Part shown: positions 1-8,229 of the stretch, piece by piece
Layout: the number at the start of each line of letters is the position of its first letter
Position numbering within the stretch: the stretch's first letter is position 1
Origin: Oxalobacteraceae bacterium AB_14
GTDB lineage: Bacteria; Pseudomonadota; Gammaproteobacteria; Burkholderiales; Burkholderiaceae_D
Direction: 5' to 3'
Length of the DNA: 64,000 nucleotides
NCBI GenBank assembly: GCA_000381565.1
Contig: KB906724.1
Location: 1,800,801-1,864,800 of the forward strand
Program-made: the position numbers and the translations under genes
Notes under the pieces: generated by a model
The model's input: only the letters and a program-made list of their open reading frames with translations
Databases searched by the model: none
What the model was told of the DNA's origin: nothing

Positions 1-801
1 CGAGGGCAGGGTGTAATCGGCCAGCACCACTTGCAGGCGACCGCTGTCGAGGTACTTGGCGGCGTCCCACTCGGAGCGCAGCAGGATGCCGTGGCCGTCC
101 AGCGCCCAGCCCAGCACCACGTCGCCGTCGTTGCTGGACAGGCTGCCATGCACCTTCACCGTTTCGGTCTTGCGGCCTTTGCCCAGCTTCCAGGTGCTAT
201 GGGTATCGTTATTCTGGCGGTGCAGGATGCAGCGGTGCTGCGCCAGGTCCTGCGGCAGGCGCGGCGCGCCGTGGCGCTTCAGGTAGGCCGGCGACGCGCA
301 CAGGAAGCGCTGGTTGGACAGGATCTTGCGCGCGCCCAGCCGCGTATCGGGCAGCTCGCCGAAGCGGATGCCCAGGTCGTAGGCGTCTTCCACCAGGTTG
401 ATGGCGCGGTCGGTCAGCTGCAGCTGCACTTCCACGCCGGGATAGCGGCGCGAGAAGGCGGAGACCAGCGGCGCGATGGTGGTGCGGCCGAAGCCCAGCG
501 TGGCGTTCACGCGCAGCAGGCCCTTGGGCGCGGCGCGGCTGCTCGATACGGATTCCTCCATGTCGCGGATATCGCCGAGGATGCGCACTGCCTGCGCCAG
601 GTAGGTTTCGCCCTCGCTGGTCAGGCTGGCGCGGCGCGTGGTGCGGTTCAGCAGCCGCACGCCGAGGCGCTGCTCCATCAGCATCAGGCGCTTGGTGACG
701 GCGGGCGGCGTGATGCCCAGCTCGCGCGCGGTGGCGGACAGGCTGCCCAGCTTCGCCAGCAGCACGAAGAAGGACAGTTCGGAGACGATGTCATTATTCA
801 C
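1..801 (-). CDS. LysR-family transcriptional regulator (3' end beyond window)
   Basis: Partial gene: 267 codons are visible and the frame is still open at base 1. The N-terminus carries a winged helix-turn-helix typical of LysR proteins (recognition region around TPPAVTKRLMLMEQRLG, then LLNRTTRRASLT), followed by the start of the LysR substrate-binding fold. Start is taken as GTG at 801; no ATG occurs in frame near it. The gene diverges from tarD with 93 bases between them, the usual layout for a LysR protein controlling its neighbour, so a tartrate-responsive activator is a reasonable inference. The inducer cannot be read from the sequence. Confidence 0.85.
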   Translation of the reverse strand, partial: MNNDIVSELSFFVLLAKLGSLSATARELGITPPAVTKRLMLMEQRLGVRLLNRTTRRASLTSEGETYLAQAVRILGDIRDMEESVSSSRAAPKGLLRVNATLGFGRTTIAPLVSAFSRRYPGVEVQLQLTDRAINLVEDAYDLGIRFGELPDTRLGARKILSNQRFLCASPAYLKRHGAPRLPQDLAQHRCILHRQNNDTHSTWKLGKGRKTETVKVHGSLSSNDGDVVLGWALDGHGILLRSEWDAAKYLDSGRLQVVLADYTLPS

Positions 802-808
802 TTGAAGT

Positions 809-839
809 GTATAAAGGAGTAAATATCGGTGAATTATAC
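809..839. promoter_or_regulatory. Inverted repeat between divergent LysR gene and tarD
   Basis: GTATAA at 809-814 and its reverse complement TTATAC at 834-839 frame an AT-rich stretch in the short divergent intergenic region. This is a candidate LysR binding site serving both genes. It is short and could be chance. Confidence 0.3.
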
Positions 840-894
840 GACTGCTTTTCAAGAGTAAGCTTGCTTCCATTCTTAGCCCACTGGAGACAGCACA

Positions 895-2061
895 ATGAAA
901 ATCGTCGAGATCCGCGAAAAGACCATACCGATCAGTTCCCCGATCCGCAACGCCTACATCGATTTCAGCAAGATGACTTTGAGCCTGGTGGCGGTGGTCA
1001 CCGACGTGATCCGCGACGGCAAGCCTGTGGTGGGCTATGGCTTCAATTCCAACGGCCGCTATGGCCAGGGCATGCTGATGCGAGAGCGCTTCATCCCGCG
1101 CATCCTGGAAGCCGATCCGATCGCGCTGATGAACGACGCCGGCACCAACCTCGATCCGCACAAGGTGTGGGACTGCATGTACACCAACGAGAAGCCGGGC
1201 GGCCACGGCGAGCGCTCGGTCGCCATCGGCACCATCGACATGGCGATCTGGGATGCGGTGGCCAAGATCGAAGGCCAGCCGCTGTTCCAGTTGCTGGCGG
1301 ACCGCTACGGCAACGGCACGCCGGACAGGAAGATCTTCGTCTACGCGGCGGGCGGCTACTACTATCCGGGCCAGAGCCACGATGCGCTGAAGGACGAGAT
1401 GCGCAGCTATATCGATCGCGGCTACACGGTGGTGAAGAAGAAGATCGGCGGCGCCTCGCTGGACGAGGACCTGCGCCGCATCGATTCCATCCTCAGCGTG
1501 CTGGGCGACGGCCAGAAGCTGGCGGTGGACGCCAACGGCCGCTTCGACCTCGATACCGCCATCGCCTACGCCAAGGCCTTGTCGCAGTACGATCTGTTCT
1601 GGTACGAGGAGGCGGGCGACCCGCTGGACTTCGAACTGCAGGCCACGCTGCGCAACTACTATGACAAGCCGATGGCCACCGGCGAGAACCTGTTCTCGAT
1701 GCAGGATGCGCGCAACCTGGTACGCTACGGCGGCATGCGCGCGGACCGCGACTGGTTGCAGTTCGACTGCGCGCTGAGCTACGGCCTGGTCGAGTACCTG
1801 CGCACGCTGGACATGCTGCACGAGCATGGATGGTCGCGCAAGCGCTGCATTCCGCACGGCGGGCACCAGATGTCGCTCAACATCGCGGCGGGACTGGGCC
1901 TGGGCGGCAACGAGTCCTACCCCGACCTGTTCCAGCCCTTCGGCGGTTTCCCCGACGGTGTGAGGGTGGACAACGGCTACGTCACCATGCCGGACCTGAA
2001 CGGCATCGGCTTCGAGGGCAAGGCCAATCTGTATGCTGAAATGAAGGCGCTTGGCGCCTGA
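895..2061 (+). CDS. tarD: D(-)-tartrate dehydratase, enolase superfamily
   Basis: A 388-residue protein of the mandelate racemase subgroup of the enolase superfamily. By position it matches the characterised Bradyrhizobium TarD (389 aa; Lys184, Asp213, Glu239, Glu265, His322): here KKK at 181-183, Asp212 in VDANGRFD, Glu239 in YEEAGDP, Glu264 in ATGENL and His321 in HGGH. These are the acid/base lysine, three magnesium ligands and catalytic histidine. The predicted reaction is dehydration of D-tartrate to oxaloacetate in the cytoplasm. A GGAG ribosome site lies about 10 bases before the ATG. The divergent LysR gene fits substrate-induced control. Another acid-sugar dehydratase of the same subgroup is the main alternative. 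Confidence 0.82.
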   Translation: MKIVEIREKTIPISSPIRNAYIDFSKMTLSLVAVVTDVIRDGKPVVGYGFNSNGRYGQGMLMRERFIPRILEADPIALMNDAGTNLDPHKVWDCMYTNEKPGGHGERSVAIGTIDMAIWDAVAKIEGQPLFQLLADRYGNGTPDRKIFVYAAGGYYYPGQSHDALKDEMRSYIDRGYTVVKKKIGGASLDEDLRRIDSILSVLGDGQKLAVDANGRFDLDTAIAYAKALSQYDLFWYEEAGDPLDFELQATLRNYYDKPMATGENLFSMQDARNLVRYGGMRADRDWLQFDCALSYGLVEYLRTLDMLHEHGWSRKRCIPHGGHQMSLNIAAGLGLGGNESYPDLFQPFGGFPDGVRVDNGYVTMPDLNGIGFEGKANLYAEMKALGA

Positions 2062-2064
2062 TCG

Positions 2065-3081
2065 TCAGGCAGCCTTCAACAGTGCCTGCGGCTTGCTCCA
2101 GACCTGCTGTGCCACGCGCATCATGTTGCGGCCCATCACTAGCTCGGTCTCGCTGTCGGTCATGCCGACATTGCGCAGCGCGGCGGCCAGCTGGCGCCAG
2201 ACTTCCGGCGGCGTGAAGGTCGGTGGACGGCTGGCGCTGTAGCCGGCGGAGGCTGGCCACCAGTAACCGGGGTCGAAATCGCCGGGCGGCGTGTCGTCCA
2301 GGCCCGGTTGCTGGAAGCAGATATCGAGGCCGATGCCGGCATGCGATACGCCCACCAGATTCGCGACATAGGCGGCATGGCGCGCGACGTCGTCGGCGGT
2401 CGGATGCTCCTTCCCCAGGAACCACGACAGGCCGGACACGCACACCACGCCGCCCGTGGCGGCGCAGGCGCGGATCTGCTCATCGGTGACGTTGCGGCCG
2501 TGCTGCACCAGCGTGTACGGATTGGCGTGGCTGAAGATCACCGGCTGCGACGACGCCGACATGATATCGAGGCTGCACAGGCGGCCCGTATGCGAGCAGT
2601 CCATCAGGATGCCGGCCTCGTTGACGGCGCTCACCATGCTGTAGCCGAGCGACGTCAGGCCGCGCGGCAGGTCGTGGCAGCCGTCGGCGACGTTGTTGTT
2701 GCGGTTGTAGGCGAAGTGGATCTGGCGCACGCCCAGCTGGGCGTACAGGGCGATCATCTCCGGCTGGTCGAGCAGCGGCATCGCGCCTTCCAGGTCGAAG
2801 CTGATGGCGATGCGGCCGTCGGCCGCGGCCTGGATCACGTCGTCCACGCTGGAAATGAGGACGTAGCGGTCCGGGTCGGAGGCGATGGTGGCGCGGTAGC
2901 CGGCGATCACGGACATCACCTGCGAGATCGGGTTCATGTCGCCGCCGACGTTGAGCGAGACGTAGTTCACCCCGGCGGCGTGCAGCTTTTGGACGGGTGT
3001 GAAGTCGGCCTGCGGATGCTGCGGCAGACAAGCGTGGGCGTCCCAGTTGATCATGGTTGTAGGCTTTGGCGAAAATGCCAT
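2065..3081 (-). CDS. Peptidase M19 (renal/membrane dipeptidase family)
   Basis: A 338-residue TIM-barrel metallopeptidase of the M19 family, which cleaves dipeptides with a binuclear zinc site. Metal-ligand motifs are visible: His16 in WDAHAC, Glu98 in DLEGA, His164 in DCSHTG and His185 in SHANP. The first motif is usually HxD, but here it reads HAC, with cysteine at the position of the metal-binding aspartate. There is no signal peptide, so it is probably cytoplasmic. The start at 3081 is preferred over the upstream start at 3159 because GGGA precedes it and the longer form would run into the helicase promoter. It converges with tarD, three bases between stops. A role with D-amino-acid or other dipeptides is possible but unproven. 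Confidence 0.8.
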   Translation of the reverse strand: MAFSPKPTTMINWDAHACLPQHPQADFTPVQKLHAAGVNYVSLNVGGDMNPISQVMSVIAGYRATIASDPDRYVLISSVDDVIQAAADGRIAISFDLEGAMPLLDQPEMIALYAQLGVRQIHFAYNRNNNVADGCHDLPRGLTSLGYSMVSAVNEAGILMDCSHTGRLCSLDIMSASSQPVIFSHANPYTLVQHGRNVTDEQIRACAATGGVVCVSGLSWFLGKEHPTADDVARHAAYVANLVGVSHAGIGLDICFQQPGLDDTPPGDFDPGYWWPASAGYSASRPPTFTPPEVWRQLAAALRNVGMTDSETELVMGRNMMRVAQQVWSKPQALLKAA

Positions 3082-3181
3082 GTTCCCACGAATGCGTGTC
3101 CAGGGCAAATCGGAACGGCCGAGGTGTGGCGCGCATGCTTTATACTGGCGGCACAACACAATTCACATTTTTAAGGCCAAC

Positions 3182-4435
3182 ATGTCTTTTTCTTCGCTGG
3201 GCCTTGCTCCCTCACTGATTAACGCCGTCACCGAAATCGGTTACCAGGAGCCGACCGCCATCCAGAGCGCCGCCATTCCCGCCATTTTGCGCGGTGAGGA
3301 CGTGCTGGGCGCGGCGCAGACCGGGTCCGGCAAGACGGCCGCCTTCGCGCTGCCGCTGCTGCAATCGCTGCTGGACAACCGCAACGGCCCGCGCCAGCTG
3401 CATGGCCTGATCCTGGTGCCGACGCGCGAACTGGCGGCGCAGGTGGGCGAATCGATCCGCAAGCTGGTGGCGCATCTGCCGATGCAGGTCAAGGTGGCTA
3501 TCGTGTTCGGCGGCGTGTCGATCAATCCGCAGATGATGGCGCTGCGCGGCGGCGCCGATATCGTCATCGCCACGCCGGGCCGGCTGCTGGACCTGATCGA
3601 CCACAATGCGCTAAAGATCTCGCGCACGGCGATGCTGGTGCTGGACGAGGCGGACCGCCTGCTGGACCTGGGCTTCAGCGAAGAATTGAACCGCATCCTG
3701 GAGCTGCTGCCCAAGCAGCGCCAGAACCTGTTCTTCTCGGCGACCTTCCCGCCGGCGGTGCAGGCGCTGGCCGACGGCATGCTGCACCAGCCGACGCGCA
3801 TCGAGGTGCTGTCGGAACCGCTGAGCAAACCCGATATCGAGCAGCGCGCGATCATGGTCGACGTGCCGCGCCGGACCATGCTGCTCAAGCATCTGATCCA
3901 GGAAAACAAATGGAGCAGGGTGCTGGTGTTCGTCGCGACCAAGTACGCGGCCGAGCATGTGGCCGATAAGCTCAACCGCAACGGCATCCGCGCCGGCGCC
4001 TTCCACGGTGAATTCAGCCAGGGCGCGCGCACCGAGGTGCTGGGTGATTTCAAGGCCAGCCGCCTGCAGGTGCTGGTGGCGACCGACGTGGCGGCGCGCG
4101 GTATCGACGTCGCCCGCTTGCCGGCGGTGGTCAACTACGACCTGCCACGTTCGGCGGTCGACTACACGCACCGCATCGGCCGCACCGGCCGCGCGGGCGA
4201 GAGCGGCGTGGCGATCAGCTTCGTCAGCGCGGAGACGGAGCAGCATTTCCGCCTGATCGAAAAGCGTCAGGATATCCTGCTGCCGCGCGAGGAGATCGCC
4301 GGCTTCGAGCCGGTGCAGACGCTGCCGCCAGTGGCCGCCGATTCGGTGACCGACACTGTCAACGGCGGCATCAAGGGCAAGCGCAAGAGCAAGAAGGACA
4401 AGCTGCGCGAGGCCGCCGCAGCGGCCGGGGAGTAA
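3182..4435 (+). CDS. rhlE: DEAD-box ATP-dependent RNA helicase, RhlE type
   Basis: A 417-residue two-domain helicase. Q-motif residues precede AQTGSGKT (Walker A); then come PTRELA, DEAD (Walker B), SAT, VATDVAARGID and HRIGRTGRAG. The C-terminus is a lysine-rich tail (GKRKSKKDKL) typical of RhlE-like proteins that bind RNA. The likely role is RNA remodelling in ribosome assembly or mRNA decay. The start is the ATG at 3182, where homology to the family begins; the longer open frame starting at 2999 would overlap the dipeptidase gene. A TATACT hexamer at 3140-3145 is a plausible -10 element. Confidence 0.9.
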   Translation: MSFSSLGLAPSLINAVTEIGYQEPTAIQSAAIPAILRGEDVLGAAQTGSGKTAAFALPLLQSLLDNRNGPRQLHGLILVPTRELAAQVGESIRKLVAHLPMQVKVAIVFGGVSINPQMMALRGGADIVIATPGRLLDLIDHNALKISRTAMLVLDEADRLLDLGFSEELNRILELLPKQRQNLFFSATFPPAVQALADGMLHQPTRIEVLSEPLSKPDIEQRAIMVDVPRRTMLLKHLIQENKWSRVLVFVATKYAAEHVADKLNRNGIRAGAFHGEFSQGARTEVLGDFKASRLQVLVATDVAARGIDVARLPAVVNYDLPRSAVDYTHRIGRTGRAGESGVAISFVSAETEQHFRLIEKRQDILLPREEIAGFEPVQTLPPVAADSVTDTVNGGIKGKRKSKKDKLREAAAAAGE

Positions 4436-4447
4436 GTTCCCGCGCCG

Positions 4448-5455
4448 TCAATCCAGTACGGCGGAGCGGTACAACTTGCGATACTCGGACGGCGAGGTCC
4501 GCAGCGCCGTCCGGAAATGCTGGCGCAGCGACAGCGCCGAACCAAATCCCGCCTGCTGCGCCACCATCTCGATCGACACCCCGCTGCTCTCGAGCAGATG
4601 CCGGGCATGGGCCAGCCGCTGGTTGAGCAGCCATTGCTTGACCGAGGTGCCGGTGGCCTGGCGGAAGTGGCGGGTGAAATTCCGGCGGCTCATCAAGGCG
4701 CGTTCGGCCAGCGCGTCGATGCTGTGGTTTTGCGTCAGATCTTCGCCGACCCAGGCCAGCACCTGCGCGAAGCGGTCGTCGCTGCCGTTGACGGGCAGCG
4801 GACGCTCGATGAACTGCGCCTGCCCTCCCTGCCGGTGCGGTGCGACCACCATCTGCCGCGCCACGCGATTGGCGATCTCCGCGCCGCACAGCTGGCGCAG
4901 CAAGTGCAGGCAGCAATCAAGGCCCGCCGCCACGCCGGCCGATGTGACCACTTTTCCTTCATCGACATACAGGACTTCACGGTCGACCCGGACCTTGGGG
5001 TAGCGCTCGGCCATGATGTCGGCGTTGGCCCAATGCGTGGTGGCCGTGCGGCCGTCCAGCAGGCCCGCTTCCGCCAGCGGGAACGCGCCTATGCACAGGC
5101 CTACCACCTGCGCGCCGCGCTGGTGGGCCTTGCGCAAGGCTTGCAGCAGGCTGGCCGGCGCAGGGCGGCAGTCGGAATGCCACGATGGCAGGATGACGAT
5201 ATCCGCGCGGGTCAGGGCGGCGAGGCCGTGCGGCGCGACGATTTCGAAGCCGGCCGTGGTGGACAACGGCGCTCCAGCATCCTCCGCGCACACCTTGACG
5301 TCGAAGGTCGCGCTCTCGCAGTCGGCGCGCTGGGCGCCGAATACCTGGCAAGGCACCGACAGGTGAAAAGGGTTGATGCCGTCGAAGGCGATGACGGCGA
5401 TGCGGAACTTCTGGATGGGCGAGGTGCGTGCGGACATGGCCTGATTATATCGCAT
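4448..5455 (-). CDS. GlxA-type regulator: DJ-1/PfpI domain plus AraC helix-turn-helix
   Basis: A 335-residue regulator. Residues about 15-190 form a DJ-1/PfpI (GATase1-like) fold with VGLCIGAFPLAEAG around the nucleophile-elbow cysteine. Residues about 225-330 form the AraC double HTH (SRRNFTRHFRQATG, then QQAGFGSALSLRQHF). Proteins of this architecture often regulate amino-acid or amine catabolism. The ATG at 5455 is chosen because GAAGG lies six bases upstream; ATG at 5437 is the alternative. It diverges from an isochorismatase-like hydrolase with 89 bases between them, a common pairing, so that gene is its likely target. Confidence 0.85.
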   Translation of the reverse strand: MRYNQAMSARTSPIQKFRIAVIAFDGINPFHLSVPCQVFGAQRADCESATFDVKVCAEDAGAPLSTTAGFEIVAPHGLAALTRADIVILPSWHSDCRPAPASLLQALRKAHQRGAQVVGLCIGAFPLAEAGLLDGRTATTHWANADIMAERYPKVRVDREVLYVDEGKVVTSAGVAAGLDCCLHLLRQLCGAEIANRVARQMVVAPHRQGGQAQFIERPLPVNGSDDRFAQVLAWVGEDLTQNHSIDALAERALMSRRNFTRHFRQATGTSVKQWLLNQRLAHARHLLESSGVSIEMVAQQAGFGSALSLRQHFRTALRTSPSEYRKLYRSAVLD

Positions 5456-5544
5456 GGTGGCCTTCGGGCCACTTTTGAATCACTGCGCGGCGGCGGACAA
5501 TGTCACTCACCGGGCGCTTCCGCCTTATCCTACAGGAGAAAACC

Positions 5545-6162
5545 ATGACCGCAACCCCACGCCGTGCCCTGATCGTCATCGACGTACAAAACGAATACTT
5601 CACCGGCAAGATGAGGATCGAATATCCGCCGGTCGAGACGTCGCTGCCGAATATCGGCCGCGCCATGGACGCCGCGCGCGAGGCGGGCATCCCCGTGGTG
5701 GTGGTGCAGCACGACGCGCCGGAAACCTCGCCGATCTTCGGCCTTGGCTCGGACGGCTGGAAGCTGCATTCCGTGGTGGCGCAGCGCGCGCACGACCATT
5801 TCATCAACAAGAAAATGGCGAGCGTGTTCACTGGCACGGACCTGGCCGAATGGATCAAGGAAAACGCCATCGATACGCTGACCATCGTTGGCTACATGAC
5901 GCACAACTGCAATGCGTCCACCATCTACGAGGCGATGCATCGCGGCTTGCAAGTGGAGGTTCTGGAGGACGCCACCGGTGCGCTGCCGTACCAGAACGCG
6001 GCCGGCAAGGTCAGTGCGGAAGAAATCCACCGCGTGTTCAACACGGTGTTCCATTCGAACTTCGGCGCGGTGGCGAGCACCGAAACCTGGCAGGGCGCCG
6101 TGCGTGACGGCGTCAAGCTGGAACGCGATAATATCTACCTGTCGAACCAGCGCACCCGCTAG
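5545..6162 (+). CDS. Cysteine hydrolase, isochorismatase family
   Basis: A 205-residue protein with the Asp-Lys-Cys catalytic arrangement of the family: Asp13 in VIDVQNEYF, a lysine at 89-90 ahead of SVFTGTDL, and Cys122 in THNCNAS. Family members hydrolyse amides or isochorismate, including nicotinamidase- and ureidosuccinamidase-like enzymes; the substrate here is not evident. The start at 5545 has a strong AGGAGAAAACC ribosome site. The gene diverges from the GlxA-like regulator at 5455. Its stop overlaps the stop of the convergent SUI1-like gene. Confidence 0.85.
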   Translation: MTATPRRALIVIDVQNEYFTGKMRIEYPPVETSLPNIGRAMDAAREAGIPVVVVQHDAPETSPIFGLGSDGWKLHSVVAQRAHDHFINKKMASVFTGTDLAEWIKENAIDTLTIVGYMTHNCNASTIYEAMHRGLQVEVLEDATGALPYQNAAGKVSAEEIHRVFNTVFHSNFGAVASTETWQGAVRDGVKLERDNIYLSNQRTR

Positions 6163-6509
6163 CCGCCGGTGCGCTTGGCTTGGTGGCCCTGTTTTTTCAG
6201 GGCTTCCATCACCAGATCGCAGTGGTCGCCCTGGATTTCGATGACGCCGTCCTTGACGGTGCCGCCGGAGCCGCAGGCGCTGCGCAGCTGCTTGCCCAGC
6301 AAGGCGAGAGCGATGGCGTCCAGCGCCAGGCCCTTCACCAGCGTGACGGTCTTGCCGCCGCGGCCCTTCGATTCGCGCGAAACGCGCACGACGCCGTCGC
6401 CGGCGGGTTTGGATTTGGCTGCAGCCTTGCAGCGGCAAGCGGCGACCGGCTGCCCGCAATCGGGGCACATGCGGCCGGTTTCAGTGGAGTAGACGAGTCG
6501 GGTGATCAT
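6159..6509 (-). CDS. SUI1/eIF1-like translation factor (YciH family)
   Basis: A 116-residue protein. A small zinc-ribbon-like N-terminus (CPDCGQPVAACRC) precedes the SUI1 fold, recognised from VRVSRESKGRGGKTVTLVKG, a GSGGTVKDGVIEIQGDH core and a basic C-terminus. Homologues (E. coli YciH) affect translation initiation fidelity and stress responses. The start is ATG 6509, followed by MITRLVYSTETGR as in homologues. It lies 58 bases downstream of the lipoprotein gene on the same strand and may be the last gene of that operon. Confidence 0.85.
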   Translation of the reverse strand: MITRLVYSTETGRMCPDCGQPVAACRCKAAAKSKPAGDGVVRVSRESKGRGGKTVTLVKGLALDAIALALLGKQLRSACGSGGTVKDGVIEIQGDHCDLVMEALKKQGHQAKRTGG

Positions 6510-6567
6510 GGGGCGAGATTCTAGCAGACGCTTTGCAGCGGAATGCCGATGGCGGATAGCGTGGAGG

Positions 6568-7251
6568 TCATGGCTGCTTCTCCGTGATGAGGTTGATGCG
6601 GCGCTGGAGTCGTTGGGCTTCGGCGGTGTCGCCTGCCTGCTTGGCGCGCATGGCCTGCACGCCCAGCCATGCCAGCAGCGGTCGGCGCCAGCCTTGGGCG
6701 GAGGCGGTGTCCACCGCGCCGCTGAGGATCTGCGGCGTGGCTTTGCCGGCGCGCAGCAGCACGCCGCTGGCCACCAGTTTGGACAGCGGATCGGCGATGG
6801 CTTGCGCGGCGCTGGCGGCGGCGGTGTCGCTCGATGCCGAGGCGACCGGCTGGTGCTGCGCCGGCAGCAGCGCGGCATCGGCGGCGGTGGCGCGGCCGGA
6901 CAGGTAGGCGGCGTAGGCGCGGTCGGCCGGGCCGGCGTCTTGCGACAGCTTGACGTAGCCGGCGCAATCCTCGAACACCAGCGAGGCGACGCGGGCGGCG
7001 CAGCGTATCAATTCGGCGCGTATCATCAAATCGACCTTGCCGGTGCTGGCCAGCGCTTCGCGGGCGCGCTGGTACTCGGCCGCTTCCACGCGGGCGTTGC
7101 CGGACATGTAGGCGGCGGTCGAGCGTTCGATGGAACTCTGCGCGTTCATCTGCCAGTCGGGCACCGGCGGGTTGTTGCCGCAGGCGGCCAGCAGGGAAGT
7201 GGCAAGCAGCGTGGCGAGCAGCGTCGCGATCAACGGGGTGCGGGTCTTCAT
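6568..7251 (-). CDS. Lipoprotein encoded with MCE transport genes
   Basis: A 227-residue protein with a lipoprotein signal: positive N-terminus, hydrophobic stretch, and lipobox LLAAC with Cys24. The mature part is alanine-rich and helical, with no domain I recognise; it does not look like the PqiC/DUF330 auxiliary lipoprotein. Its ATG overlaps the stop of the upstream MCE gene (ATGA at 7248-7251), indicating translational coupling. Context suggests an envelope partner of the MCE/permease pair, perhaps at the outer membrane, but that is inference from position. Confidence 0.7.
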   Translation of the reverse strand: MKTRTPLIATLLATLLATSLLAACGNNPPVPDWQMNAQSSIERSTAAYMSGNARVEAAEYQRAREALASTGKVDLMIRAELIRCAARVASLVFEDCAGYVKLSQDAGPADRAYAAYLSGRATAADAALLPAQHQPVASASSDTAAASAAQAIADPLSKLVASGVLLRAGKATPQILSGAVDTASAQGWRRPLLAWLGVQAMRAKQAGDTAEAQRLQRRINLITEKQP

Positions 7252-8216
7252 GGGAGCTTGATCTCCGTGTCGCGCTTGAACGGCCATTTGCGGTTGATCT
7301 CATTGACCAGTTGTTCGACCCGGCGCAAGCTGCTTTCCACTTCGCCGCGCAGCGTGCCCAGATCGGCCGTGGCTTCCTTGGCGTTGGCGCCGACGGCCTG
7401 CGCCTCGACCAGCACCGCGTCCATTTTCTTCAGGCTGTTGCGGGCGTCGGCCAGCAGGCCGTTGAGCTGCACGATGGTCGCTTGCGCGTCCGTCATCACG
7501 CCTTGCTTGCCGAAGACTTGCGTGTCGGCGTGGCCAATCAGGCTATCGGCCTTGGTGGCCAGCGCGTTCACGGTGACCAGCAGCTGGTTGGCGCGCTCCG
7601 CCAGTTGCTGTGCGTTCTTGTCGTCGCCGGCGATCAGGCCCAGGGCGCCGTTGGGACCATTCAGCTTGCCGGTCACGCCCTGGACGTTGGCCAGGCTTGC
7701 TGCCAGGGCGGAGTTTTCCGCCGTCAGTGCGTTGAGGTTTTCCAGCAGGTCCTTGGCGGCGGCCAGCAGGCGCGGAATCTCGGCGCCGGCGTCGCCGACC
7801 AGCAGCGCGCGGGCGGCGCCGTCTTCCAGCGGCGGATCGGTCGGAATGCCGCTGAATGCGCGCAGCTTGGCGCCGCCCACCAGGCCGCGTTCCAGCGTGA
7901 AGATGCTGGAGCTGCGCAGCCAGTGCGCGTCGTTGCGCGGCACGTCGACGATCACGCGCGCCTTGCCGTCCTTGCCCAGTTCTATGCGCCGCACGCGGCC
8001 GATCGGGAAGCCGGCGAAAGTGACGTCCATGCCGACGGTGACCCCTTCCGAGTCGTCCGCCAGCAGCACCAGCGTCTGCGTCGACTCGAAGGCGCCGCGC
8101 GCGTACATCAGGTACAGCGCCGAACCGGCCACCAGCACCACCATCAGCACCAGCAGCAGGGCCGCCTTGAGTTCCGCGTTGCGCACCGGCGCCGGGTCGT
8201 TTGTTGCTTGGGTCAT
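7248..8216 (-). CDS. MCE-domain substrate-binding protein (MlaD-like)
   Basis: A 322-residue protein. One N-terminal transmembrane helix (about residues 17-40) anchors it to the inner membrane. An MCE domain (about 45-125: VLLADDSEGVTVGMDVTFAG, then FPIGRVRRIELG) follows, and then a long helical region (about 150-310). MCE proteins form hexameric rings or tubes that carry lipids across the periplasm with a YrbE/MlaE permease. The gene sits 13 bases after the permease gene and overlaps the following lipoprotein gene by four bases, so the three form an operon. Confidence 0.85.
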   Translation of the reverse strand: MTQATNDPAPVRNAELKAALLLVLMVVLVAGSALYLMYARGAFESTQTLVLLADDSEGVTVGMDVTFAGFPIGRVRRIELGKDGKARVIVDVPRNDAHWLRSSSIFTLERGLVGGAKLRAFSGIPTDPPLEDGAARALLVGDAGAEIPRLLAAAKDLLENLNALTAENSALAASLANVQGVTGKLNGPNGALGLIAGDDKNAQQLAERANQLLVTVNALATKADSLIGHADTQVFGKQGVMTDAQATIVQLNGLLADARNSLKKMDAVLVEAQAVGANAKEATADLGTLRGEVESSLRRVEQLVNEINRKWPFKRDTEIKLP

Positions 8217-8229
8217 TTTTCCATTCCGC

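Noticed and set aside
2999..3181. Upstream extension of the RhlE helicase
   Set aside because: It would overlap the dipeptidase coding region and promoter; RhlE homology starts at 3182.
6521..6571. 16-codon frame overlapping the lipoprotein stop
   Set aside because: ATGA overlap exists, but the product is tiny, unrecognised, and no conservation can be judged.
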